Below are positions 1 to 5,537 of a stretch of DNA of 20,000 bases, piece after piece. Every line of letters starts with the position of its first letter. Position 1 is the stretch's first letter. Both the position numbers and the translations under genes were made by a program. This stretch comes from Gammaproteobacteria bacterium. GTDB taxonomy: Bacteria; Pseudomonadota; Gammaproteobacteria; S144-34. The stretch covers positions 1 through 20,000 of the forward strand of contig WFOW01000361.1 in the NCBI GenBank assembly GCA_015487895.1, in the 5' to 3' direction. Under the pieces are notes generated by a model. That model saw only the letters and a program-made list of their open reading frames with translations, was not told the origin of the DNA and did no database searches.

Positions 1-4
1 GATT

Positions 5-100
5 GTGGGAGGGGCTTCCAGCCCCGATCAAACGGCCGCGCGCGGAGCGCGTACCAACCCTCGCCTCCCGAACCTCGCCTCCCGCCTCTGCTTCGGCGGC
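5..100 (-). repeat. Composite intergenic repeat, copy A (REP hairpin type)
   Basis: This stretch closely matches 5021-5125 (copy D). Read on the plus strand it has a REP-like hairpin GGGGCT-TCC-AGCCCC at 11-25 preceded by GTGGGAG, then GATCAAA, then a second hairpin CGCGC-GGA-GCGCG at 39-51, then a pyrimidine-rich tract of repeated CTCGCCTCCC-type units. Its edge touches the TGA stop codon of the GGDEF/EAL gene at 101. No coding sequence is apparent in bases 1-100. The match to copy D is seen directly; assignment to the REP class rests on resemblance to GTGG/GTAG-headed Pseudomonas-type REPs. Confidence 0.75.
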
Positions 101-2053
101 TCACCCCCGGGCGGCCAGCCACGCCGGCACGTCCTCCGCCGGCATCGGCCGGGCGATGTGGAAGCCCTGCACCAGATCGCAGCCGAGCCCGGCCAGCCGC
201 TCCAGGGTGGCCCGGTCCTCGACCCCTTCGGCCACCACCCGCAGGCCGAGGCTGTGCGCGAGCGCCAGCACGCCGCGCACCACGGCCTCGTCCGGCGGCG
301 ACTCGTGGAGGCGGCTGACGAAGGTGTGGGCGATCTTGATCTCGCGGATGGGCAGGCGCCTGAGATAGGCGAGCGAGGAGTAGCCGGACCCGAAGTCGTC
401 GATGGACAGCTCCAGCCCCAGCTCGTGGAAGCGCTCCAGCACCGAGAGCCCGTGCGCCACGTCGGCGAAGACGGCGTTCTCGGTGAGCTCGAGCACGAGC
501 GCCCGCGGGGCGCGCGCGCGCTCCAGCAGGCCCGCGAGCCGCTCCACGCACTCCGGGCTCCGGAGGCTGTAGGGGGACAGGTTGACCGAGACGCGCACGG
601 GATGGCCGGCCTCGCGCCAGCGCGCGACGTCGCGCAGGGCCGTCTCCAGGACCTGCAGCGTCAGCGGCGTGATCAGGCCGCTGCGCTCGGCCGCGGGGAT
701 GAAGCGGTCGGGCGGGATCTCCCCGTAGGTCCCGTGACGCCACCGCGCCAGGGCCTCCAGGCCCTCGACCCTGCCGGTGCGGGGGTCGACCTGGGGCTGG
801 TAGGCGACGGTGATCCCGCCCCGCTCGACCGCCTCCCGCAGCTCCGCCGTGAGCACGAGCTGCTGCACGCTGTGGGCGTCGTCGCGGGGGTCGTAGAGCG
901 CGAAGCCGGCGCCGGCGCGCTTGGCCGCGTACATGGCCACGTCCGCGCAGCGGAGCAGCTCCTCGGCGCTGCGGCCGTGGTCGGGGAAGAGCGCGATGCC
1001 CACGCTGGCCCGCACCTGCAGCGTGGCATCGCCCACCCGGCAGGGGCGGTCGATCGCCTCCGTCACCTTGCGGGCCACGACCGGGGCGCGGGCGGCGTCC
1101 ACCCCGGGCAGCAGCACGGCGAACTCGTCGCCGCCGAGGCGCGCTATCGTGTCCGACTCGCGCAGGCTCTCGCGCAGGCGCATCCCCACCTGGCGCAGCA
1201 GGGCGTCGCCCGCCTGGTGGCCGAGGGTGTCGTTGATCTCCTTGAAGCCGTCGAGGTCGATCAGCAGGAGGGCGAAGGGCCTGCCCTCCCGCGGCGAGGA
1301 CCGCACCGCCTGCCGCAGGCGGTCCTCGAGCAGGGTCCGGTTGGCCAGCCCCGTGAGCGTGTCGTGGAGGGCGAGGTGCTCGAGCTGCTCGGCCTGCGAG
1401 ACCAGGCGCGCGCGCATGCGCTCGAGGTCCCCGGCCAGGTCGCGCACGTCGGCGAGGGGGCTGTCGACGCCGAGACGCCGGTCCACGTGCCCCGCGGCGA
1501 TGTGCCGCGAGATCGCGCGCAGCTCGCGCAGGGGGCGCGCCATCCGCCGCGCGGAGAGCATCGCCACCAGCAAGGTCAGCACGACGTAGGCCGCCGCCAG
1601 CACCAGCGCGCGGGTCCAGGCGCGTCCGATGCGCTCGGCCGTGGGGCGCTCGTCGTAGGCCAGACGCAGGCGCATCTCCTCTCCCAGCGGGACCTCGATG
1701 AGGTACAGGCCGTCGCCGCCCGTCCCGTAGGCGAAGTCCTCGCGGAAGGTGTCGGGGAGGGCTCCCACCCTCAGCGCCGGAGCCCCGTCGCCCCCGGAGA
1801 GCTCCGCCCCGACCACGCGCCCCGTGAGGGCGGCGTCCTCGAGGAGCGCGCGGGTGGCGGGCAGGGGGAGCGCGCGCACCGTGCTCGCCAGCAGGTAGGC
1901 GTCGCTGCGGACCAGGTCGACGAAGCCGTCCACGTAGTTGCGCCGCGCCTCGAGCACCACCCCGCCGATCAGCACCGGCGCGAGCACGAGGTGCACCAGC
2001 ACCATGCCGGCACCCAGATGGGCGGCGAAGCTCTGGCGCCACCGCCCGCTCAC
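101..2053 (-). CDS. Membrane-bound GGDEF/EAL dual-domain cyclic-di-GMP protein
   Basis: 650 residues. It probably makes and/or degrades the second messenger cyclic-di-GMP from the inner membrane. Two membrane segments (about 13-34 and 148-167) flank a ~110-residue periplasmic region of no recognised family. A HAMP-like linker (about 168-222) follows, then a GGDEF domain with intact GGDEF at 307-311 and an RxxD inhibitory site (RESD, 298-301), then an EAL domain starting at EAL 433-435. EAL residues N491, E525, D552-D553, K573, E609 and Q629 are present, but the usual KID triplet reads KIA (A575). The GTG start at 2053 is chosen because GGGGAGGA lies just upstream and the codon overlaps the preceding stop as GTGA, which implies translational coupling to the periplasmic PstS-like gene. 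That partner may supply the signal sensed by the periplasmic region (inference). Whether cyclase or phosphodiesterase activity dominates cannot be read from sequence. Confidence 0.93.
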   Translation of the reverse strand: MSGRWRQSFAAHLGAGMVLVHLVLAPVLIGGVVLEARRNYVDGFVDLVRSDAYLLASTVRALPLPATRALLEDAALTGRVVGAELSGGDGAPALRVGALPDTFREDFAYGTGGDGLYLIEVPLGEEMRLRLAYDERPTAERIGRAWTRALVLAAAYVVLTLLVAMLSARRMARPLRELRAISRHIAAGHVDRRLGVDSPLADVRDLAGDLERMRARLVSQAEQLEHLALHDTLTGLANRTLLEDRLRQAVRSSPREGRPFALLLIDLDGFKEINDTLGHQAGDALLRQVGMRLRESLRESDTIARLGGDEFAVLLPGVDAARAPVVARKVTEAIDRPCRVGDATLQVRASVGIALFPDHGRSAEELLRCADVAMYAAKRAGAGFALYDPRDDAHSVQQLVLTAELREAVERGGITVAYQPQVDPRTGRVEGLEALARWRHGTYGEIPPDRFIPAAERSGLITPLTLQVLETALRDVARWREAGHPVRVSVNLSPYSLRSPECVERLAGLLERARAPRALVLELTENAVFADVAHGLSVLERFHELGLELSIDDFGSGYSSLAYLRRLPIREIKIAHTFVSRLHESPPDEAVVRGVLALAHSLGLRVVAEGVEDRATLERLAGLGCDLVQGFHIARPMPAEDVPAWLAARG

Positions 2054-2532
2054 GGCGCTTCCTCCCCGGACCACAGCACCTGGAGGACGCGCAGGCGCGG
2101 GTCGGCATGGACGTCGCGCGCCCACAGCACCGCGACCGCGCCCGGCCGGGCGGCGAGCGCCTCGCGCAGGGCCGCCACGTCGGTGTACTCCGGCGGCCGC
2201 GGCGCTCCCGTGCGCAGCGTGCGCGAGAGCAGCAGCCGCGTGTAGCTCCGCGCCGACAGGAAGACCACCTTCTGGAGGAAGATCTCGTACAGGAGGGGAT
2301 CGGAGCGGTTGACGAGGGGCAGGACGCGGACCCCGTCCCGCTCGACGGGCAGGCCCAGGAAGGCCCGCCGCAGCGCCTCCAGGGTGAGCCGCTGGAGGGG
2401 GGATCCCTTCGCCACCGCCACCACCACCGCCCCCGGCGGCACCGCCTTCCCTTCCGCCTGCTCCGCCCGTCCCGCCTGGGACCCGAGGAGAAGGAGCAGG
2501 GCCAGGGCCGCCAGTCCCGCCCGCCGCCTCAT
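2050..2532 (-). CDS. Short secreted PstS-like periplasmic protein
   Basis: 160 residues with a clear signal peptide: MRRR, a leucine-rich core at about 7-16, and probable cleavage after A23 (GRA|EQ). The mature part resembles the short single-domain proteins annotated as phosphate ABC transporter substrate-binding (PBP-like). These features are an AVAKGSPLQRLTLEALRRAF opening, a central FLQKVVFLSARSY-type segment and a C-terminal REALAARPGAVAVLWARDV stretch. It is about half the length of transport PstS and no transporter genes adjoin it, so a sensory rather than transport role is likelier (inference). The ATG start at 2532 overlaps the upstream stop as ATGA, and the stop overlaps the next start as GTGA, so all three genes of the operon are translationally coupled. 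The ligand is unknown; the phosphate label comes only from family resemblance. Confidence 0.8.
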   Translation of the reverse strand: MRRRAGLAALALLLLLGSQAGRAEQAEGKAVPPGAVVVAVAKGSPLQRLTLEALRRAFLGLPVERDGVRVLPLVNRSDPLLYEIFLQKVVFLSARSYTRLLLSRTLRTGAPRPPEYTDVAALREALAARPGAVAVLWARDVHADPRLRVLQVLWSGEEAP

Positions 2533-3617
2533 GGCAGCACCGCGCTCCACTGCAGCGCCCATACGCGCAGGCCCCGTCCCGCCCTGTCGCGGTGCCGCGC
2601 CAGCTCCAGCTTGAGGGCGTGGCCGCGCGCGAGATCCCAGCGCAGCCCCAGCGCGCCGCCACGGCCCGGGAAGTGCGGAAAGCGGCCCAGGTAGGGATCC
2701 GCGGCGAGCCCGACGGCGAGATCCCGGCGGCCGTAGAGGAGCCACTGCGGGCCGAGGGCTCGCCCCACGTGCAGGTAGCCCGCCGTCACGCGGCCCCGTC
2801 CGGTCCCGGACAAGGCGGTGCGCATGCGGACCGCCTTGCCCGTGACCTCCCATTCCGCGCCGCTCCAGGCGCCGTAGAGGCCCAGCATCGTGACCCGGGC
2901 CGTCCCCGTGCCGGGAACGGCGAGGGGCAGGCGGTGGCGCGCGGCGACCAGGCCGGCCTCGGCGTCGCCGAGCTCGTCCGGCTTCCAGCCCAGCCGGGCG
3001 ACGAGGCTGCTTCCCCGCCGGCGGCGCCCCAGGTCCGTGAGGTGGAGCGGCTTCAGCTCGCCCTCGCCCAGGGCCGGACCCCGCCCGGCCGCGAGGCTGA
3101 GCTCCCAGAGGCCGCGCTTCTCCGCCGGCAGCCGCGTGCGGACGAGCCCGCCGACCAGGTGCTGGGGGAGCACGCCCCCGTCCTCCTCGAAGGCGGCGAT
3201 GGGGGGATGGCTGATGCTCGGCTGGACGTACTCCCCGTGATGGTAGCGGTCGTGCCAGTAGGTGGCCGGGTTGTGGAAGCGCCCGGCCCAGACGGCGACC
3301 CGCGGTGCCTTCCAACCGAGCTTCAGGCGCTCCAGGCTGGCCGACTCGTCCGTGGCCGCCGCCTCGAGCAGGAAGCGGAGGCGGCCGCGTCCCCCGCGCA
3401 CGAAGAGGCTCGCCGCCGGCGTCGCATCCTTCCGGGGGAGCCCGGCCACGGGCACGTCGGCGCCCGTGCGCGCCACCCAGGTCAGCGAGGGGAAGACCAG
3501 GACCTGCGCCTCCCAGCCGGAAGCGCCGCCCTGCGCCCCCGCCGCCAGGGGCACCGTGCACGAGAGCGCCGCCAGCACGGGCGCTCGCCATTTCCTGCCA
3601 CGCTCGCGGAGAGGCAT
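2529..3617 (-). CDS. Secreted probable outer-membrane beta-barrel protein, first gene of the operon
   Basis: 362 residues; I do not recognise a named family. A signal peptide is visible (RERGRKWR basic start, hydrophobic core about 13-26, probable cleavage AGA|QG after residue 28). The mature protein alternates short hydrophobic and polar runs, is rich in Gly, Arg, Trp and Tyr, has many strands of the LFVRGGRGRLRFLLEA type, and ends in a strand with SAVLP. These are features of porin-like barrels, though the last residue is Pro rather than the usual Phe. The ATG at 3617 is preceded by a strong GGAGG six bases upstream; an upstream in-frame extension lacks a ribosome site and is Pro/Gly-rich. 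The stop overlaps the next gene as ATGA. The operon order (outer-membrane, periplasmic, inner-membrane GGDEF) resembles the layout of the YfiB/YfiR/YfiN system in topology, but not in sequence. Confidence 0.75.
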   Translation of the reverse strand: MPLRERGRKWRAPVLAALSCTVPLAAGAQGGASGWEAQVLVFPSLTWVARTGADVPVAGLPRKDATPAASLFVRGGRGRLRFLLEAAATDESASLERLKLGWKAPRVAVWAGRFHNPATYWHDRYHHGEYVQPSISHPPIAAFEEDGGVLPQHLVGGLVRTRLPAEKRGLWELSLAAGRGPALGEGELKPLHLTDLGRRRRGSSLVARLGWKPDELGDAEAGLVAARHRLPLAVPGTGTARVTMLGLYGAWSGAEWEVTGKAVRMRTALSGTGRGRVTAGYLHVGRALGPQWLLYGRRDLAVGLAADPYLGRFPHFPGRGGALGLRWDLARGHALKLELARHRDRAGRGLRVWALQWSAVLP

Positions 3618-3711
3618 GGACCCTCCTTTTCCACCACCGGGCGCGGGTGCGGCGGGCCGGCCCGGGTGCCGCACATCCCCCCCGAGCGGCCGTTCCCTCG
3701 CCTCCGCCGGG

Positions 3712-3739
3712 TTATCGGGGCGCCCGCTCCTGAGCTTGA
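3712..3739 (-). promoter_or_regulatory. Possible sigma-28 (FliA)-type promoter of the barrel/PstS-like/GGDEF-EAL operon
   Basis: On the minus strand TCAAGCTC (3739-3732) is followed after 12 bases by CCCGATAA (3719-3712). The enterobacterial FliA consensus is TAAAGTTT-N11-GCCGATAA, and TCAAG-headed forms are known in pseudomonads. The match is good in the -10 region and partial in the -35, with a spacer one base long. It would give a 5' leader of about 90 bases before the ATG at 3617. No better sigma-70 candidate stands out in 3618-3853. Cyclic-di-GMP enzymes under FliA control are known (E. coli yhjH/pdeH), so the placement makes sense. Confidence 0.4.
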
Positions 3740-3830
3740 ATCAATTTCGGGCCGGCGGTCCAAGCGGGAAGGCCGCCGATCTGGCATGGAGCAGAAACGG
3801 GACGGAAGTTCCGGCGGGGCGCGGCAGCCT

Positions 3831-3849
3831 GGGGGGCCTTCGGCCCTCC
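3831..3849 (-). terminator. Strong hairpin just after the SAM hydrolase stop; possible terminator
   Basis: Four bases after the stop codon, the minus strand forms GGAGGGCC-GAA-GGCCCCCC, an eight-base stem with one A·C mismatch and a three-base loop. No T-run follows, so it is not a classical intrinsic terminator. It could act with Rho or protect the 3' end. The rest of 3618-3830 holds only the promoter candidate described separately. Confidence 0.35.
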
Positions 3850-3853
3850 GGGA

Positions 3854-4600
3854 TCACGGCCGCGCCAGCACGCGCACGGAAGAGCCGGGCGCGAGGCCGA
3901 GGGCGGCGTCGGCGCGGCCCCGGTTGACGGCGATCTCGACGAGCCCGTTGGCGTTCTCGTACCAGAAGGCCTCGCCCGGAGGCACGTCGCAGAAGGTGCG
4001 CGCGCGCCGCAGCACCCGCCCACCGGCCTCGATCCGCGCCCCGGGCGCGAGCCCGCCGGCCCGAAGCCCCGTCATCGCGTTGCCGAAGCGGTCGACGTAG
4101 ACGACCTCGGCCAGGTCCTCGGGCCAGTCCGCCCCGACGTGGGCACCATCGTCGCGCGGCGCGAGCGCGAGGTCGAGGCCCGCGGCGAGGCGTGCGGCGG
4201 CGGGCGCGAAGAGGTCGCGACCGTGGAAGCTCGCCGACAGCCGCTCCGGACGCCAGGCGAGGGTCCACCACCGGGCCGCCTGCGCGCGCCGGGCCACCAC
4301 CGCGAGCAGGCCGTTGTCGGGGCCCACGAAGCGGCGCCCGTCGGCCTCCACCACCACGGCATCGCGCGCGCCGCCCACGCCGGGGTCCACCACCGCCACG
4401 CACACGCAGCCCGCCGGGAGCTCCGGCGCGAGCGCCGCCAGCAGGTAGGCCGCCCCGCGCGGGCGGAAGGGCGGCAGGTCGTGGCAAAGGTCCACCACGG
4501 CGAGGCCCGGGGCCTCGCGGGCGATGGCCGCGCGCATCTGGCCCACGTAGGGCCCCTCGAGCCCGAAGTCGGTGTACAGGAACACCGTGCCATGGCTCAT
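3854..4600 (-). CDS. S-adenosyl-L-methionine hydrolase family protein (DUF62/SAM_adeno_trans)
   Basis: 248 residues, cytosolic, no signal peptide. Family motifs in order are TDFG at 10-13, VVDLCHDLPPF at 35-45, VVDPGVGG at 70-77, GPDNGL at 93-98, FHGRDLFAP at 125-133, then VDRFGN, and YENANG followed by EIAVNRG near the C-terminus. The Asp-Arg-His triad known from archaeal DUF62 enzymes such as PH0463 maps to D72, R79 (same +7 spacing) and H126. Characterised members hydrolyse SAM to adenosine and methionine; fluorinase and chlorinase are relatives, but nothing here points to halogenation. The ATG at 4600 follows GGAG at nine bases. The gene stands alone between a repeat-filled spacer and the cyclic-di-GMP operon. 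Its physiological role in bacteria is unsettled. Confidence 0.93.
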   Translation of the reverse strand: MSHGTVFLYTDFGLEGPYVGQMRAAIAREAPGLAVVDLCHDLPPFRPRGAAYLLAALAPELPAGCVCVAVVDPGVGGARDAVVVEADGRRFVGPDNGLLAVVARRAQAARWWTLAWRPERLSASFHGRDLFAPAAARLAAGLDLALAPRDDGAHVGADWPEDLAEVVYVDRFGNAMTGLRAGGLAPGARIEAGGRVLRRARTFCDVPPGEAFWYENANGLVEIAVNRGRADAALGLAPGSSVRVLARP

Positions 4601-4654
4601 CGTTCCCGTCTCCGCAGATGGCCGGGATGCGCTCCCAGTCTAGTGCAGGGGAGG

Positions 4655-4693
4655 CGGGTGACGGGTTACGGGTGACGGGTTACGGGTGACGGG
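4655..4693 (+). repeat. Heptamer tandem tract, alternating TGACGGG/TTACGGG
   Basis: About five and a half 7-base units alternate between CGGGTGA and CGGGTTA, giving a near-perfect 14-base higher period. The tract ends in GGGAAA, directly joined to the GATCAAATGG core of repeat copy B. Confidence 0.9.
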
Positions 4694-4696
4694 AAA

Positions 4697-4776
4697 GATC
4701 AAATGGCCGCGCCCGAAGGGCGCTCCACCCCTCGCCTCCCGGACCCCGTCTCTCGTCTCTGCCGCGCTTCGCGGGA
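4697..4776 (-). repeat. Composite intergenic repeat, copy B (heptamer type)
   Basis: The core is GATCAAATGGCC followed by the perfect hairpin GCGCCC-GAA-GGGCGC at 4709-4723. A pyrimidine-rich tract (CTCGCCTCCCGG, CGTCTCTCGTCTCTG) and a small CCGCGCTTCGCGG hairpin follow. The core and hairpin are identical to copy C, 155 bases away. The pyrimidine tract is roughly complementary to the heptamer tract on the other side of the core, so the whole unit could fold back on itself. Confidence 0.85.
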
Positions 4777-4792
4777 GTGTGCGGGAGGCGGG

Positions 4793-4848
4793 TTACGGGA
4801 GACGGGTGACGGGAAACAGGAGACGGGAGACGGGTCACGGGAGACGGG
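4793..4848 (+). repeat. Heptamer tandem tract, eight NNACGGG units
   Basis: Eight 7-base units read TTACGGG, AGACGGG, TGACGGG, AAACAGG, AGACGGG, AGACGGG, TCACGGG and AGACGGG. The first two positions vary while ACGGG is kept, apart from one unit with ACAGG. The tract runs into AAAGATCAAATGG of copy C, the same junction as at copy B. Confidence 0.92.
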
Positions 4849-4851
4849 AAA

Positions 4852-4920
4852 GATCAAATGGCCGCGCCCGAAGGGCGCCCCACCCATCGTCTCTCGACCC
4901 CTGCCTCTCGATTCTCCCCC
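4852..4920 (-). repeat. Composite intergenic repeat, copy C (heptamer type)
   Basis: It has the same GATCAAATGGCC core and GCGCCC-GAA-GGGCGC hairpin (4864-4878) as copy B, followed by a diverged pyrimidine tract (ATCGTCTCTCGACC, CTGCCTCTCG). It ends against GCAGGCGGCCGCGG and the inverted REP hairpin at 4931. Confidence 0.85.
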
Positions 4921-4930
4921 GCAGGCGGCC

Positions 4931-4945
4931 GCGGCTGGAAGCCGC
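4931..4945 (-). repeat. REP-like hairpin in inverted orientation
   Basis: The perfect palindrome GCGGCT-GGA-AGCCGC is the reverse-strand equivalent of the hairpins at 11-25 and 5026-5040. Its stem differs from them but keeps pairing. It lies between copy C and a decayed heptamer tract (about 4955-4987). Confidence 0.7.
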
Positions 4946-5020
4946 TTGTATGGTGAACAGGTGACGGATAACGGGGGACGGGTGACTGTACACCGTAGCC
5001 TGCAAGCCGTAACCCGCCTG

Positions 5021-5125
5021 CGGGAGAGGCTTCCAGCCCCGATCAAATGGCTGCGCGCGGAGCGCGCACCAGCCCTCGTCTCCCGACCCGCGTCTCCCGC
5101 CTCTGCCGCCGCAGGCGGCCGCGGC
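5021..5125 (-). repeat. Composite intergenic repeat, copy D (REP hairpin type), directly after rplQ
   Basis: Read on the plus strand it holds a REP-like hairpin GAGGCT-TCC-AGCCCC (5026-5040, one A·C mismatch), then GATCAAATGG, the perfect hairpin TGCGCGC-GGA-GCGCGCA (5052-5068), a pyrimidine tract, and GCCGCC-GCA-GGCGGC (5105-5119). It ends against the rplQ stop codon. On the transcript these hairpins follow the end of the alpha operon with no T-run, so they could stabilise the 3' end or assist termination rather than form an intrinsic terminator. Confidence 0.8.
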
Positions 5126-5518
5126 TCAGGCCTCCGCCTCTTCCGCCCCCTCCGAGGGCTGGGGCCGGTCGACGAGCTCCACCAAGGCCATGGGCGCGGC
5201 GTCGCCCGGGCGGAAGCCCATCTTGAGGATGCGGGTGTAGCCGCCGGGGCGCTCGCGGTAGCGCGGGCCCAGCTCCTCGAAGAGCTTGCGCACCGCCTCC
5301 TTGTCGCGCAGGCGCGCGAAGGCGAGCCGCCGCCGCGCCACGGTGTCCTCCTTGGCGAGCGTGATCAGCGGCTCGGCCACGCGCCTGAGCTCCTTCGCCT
5401 TGGGGAGCGTGGTGCGGATGCGCTCGTGGCGGAAGAGCGAGGCGGCCATGTTGCGGAACATGGCGCGCCGGTGCGCGCTCGTGCGGTTGAGGTGCCTGCC
5501 GGCCTTGCGGTGACGCAT
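5126..5518 (-). CDS. rplQ: 50S ribosomal protein L17
   Basis: 130 residues, close to the 127 of E. coli. The protein binds 23S rRNA near the exit-tunnel side of the large subunit. The N-terminus [20 protein letters not shown] and the [20 protein letters not shown] block identify the family. The acidic C-terminal tail (EGAEEAEA) is the only unusual part and varies in the family. It is the last gene of the alpha operon, 19 bases after rpoA, and its TGA abuts repeat copy D. Confidence 0.98.
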   Translation of the reverse strand: MRHRKAGRHLNRTSAHRRAMFRNMAASLFRHERIRTTLPKAKELRRVAEPLITLAKEDTVARRRLAFARLRDKEAVRKLFEELGPRYRERPGGYTRILKMGFRPGDAAPMALVELVDRPQPSEGAEEAEA

Positions 5519-5537
5519 GGTGCTTCGCTCCCCTGCC

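Larger units (their letters stand above)
4601..5125. other. 525-bp non-coding, repeat-dense spacer between rplQ and the SAM hydrolase gene
   Basis: I see no gene here. The spacer contains two heptamer tracts (4655-4693, 4793-4848) plus a degenerate one (about 4955-4987), three copies of a composite repeat (4697-4776, 4852-4920, 5021-5125) and an inverted REP-like hairpin (4931-4945). Open frames crossing it on the plus strand are chance products of GC-rich repeats. A weak -10-like TAGACT (4642-4637 on the minus strand) lies about 40 bases before the SAM hydrolase start, but no -35 accompanies it. Confidence 0.9.

Noticed and set aside
5..2245. Long open frame of 746 codons on the plus strand
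   Set aside because: It is antisense to the GGDEF/EAL and PstS-like genes. Its composition (Arg/Gly/Ala/Gln-rich, no domains) is typical of GC-rich shadow frames.
2054..2662. Upstream in-frame extension of the GGDEF/EAL gene to 853 residues
   Set aside because: The extra 203 residues overlap the PstS-like gene, are Gly/Pro/Arg-rich without a domain, and would place the first membrane helix far from the N-terminus. The GTG at 2053 has a good ribosome site.
3854..4600. Fluorinase or chlorinase identity for the DUF62 protein
   Set aside because: The Asp-Arg-His hydrolase triad is present and no halogen-metabolism genes adjoin it, so SAM hydrolase is the safer call.
4655..4848. Tandem repeats considered as a CRISPR array
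   Set aside because: The unit is seven bases with no spacers, and the larger units are only two tandem copies 155 bases apart with different contents. No cas genes are present.
5105..5119. GCCGCC-TGC-GGCGGC hairpin after rplQ considered as an intrinsic terminator
   Set aside because: No T-run follows it on the minus strand and it belongs to the repeat unit; it is described within copy D instead.
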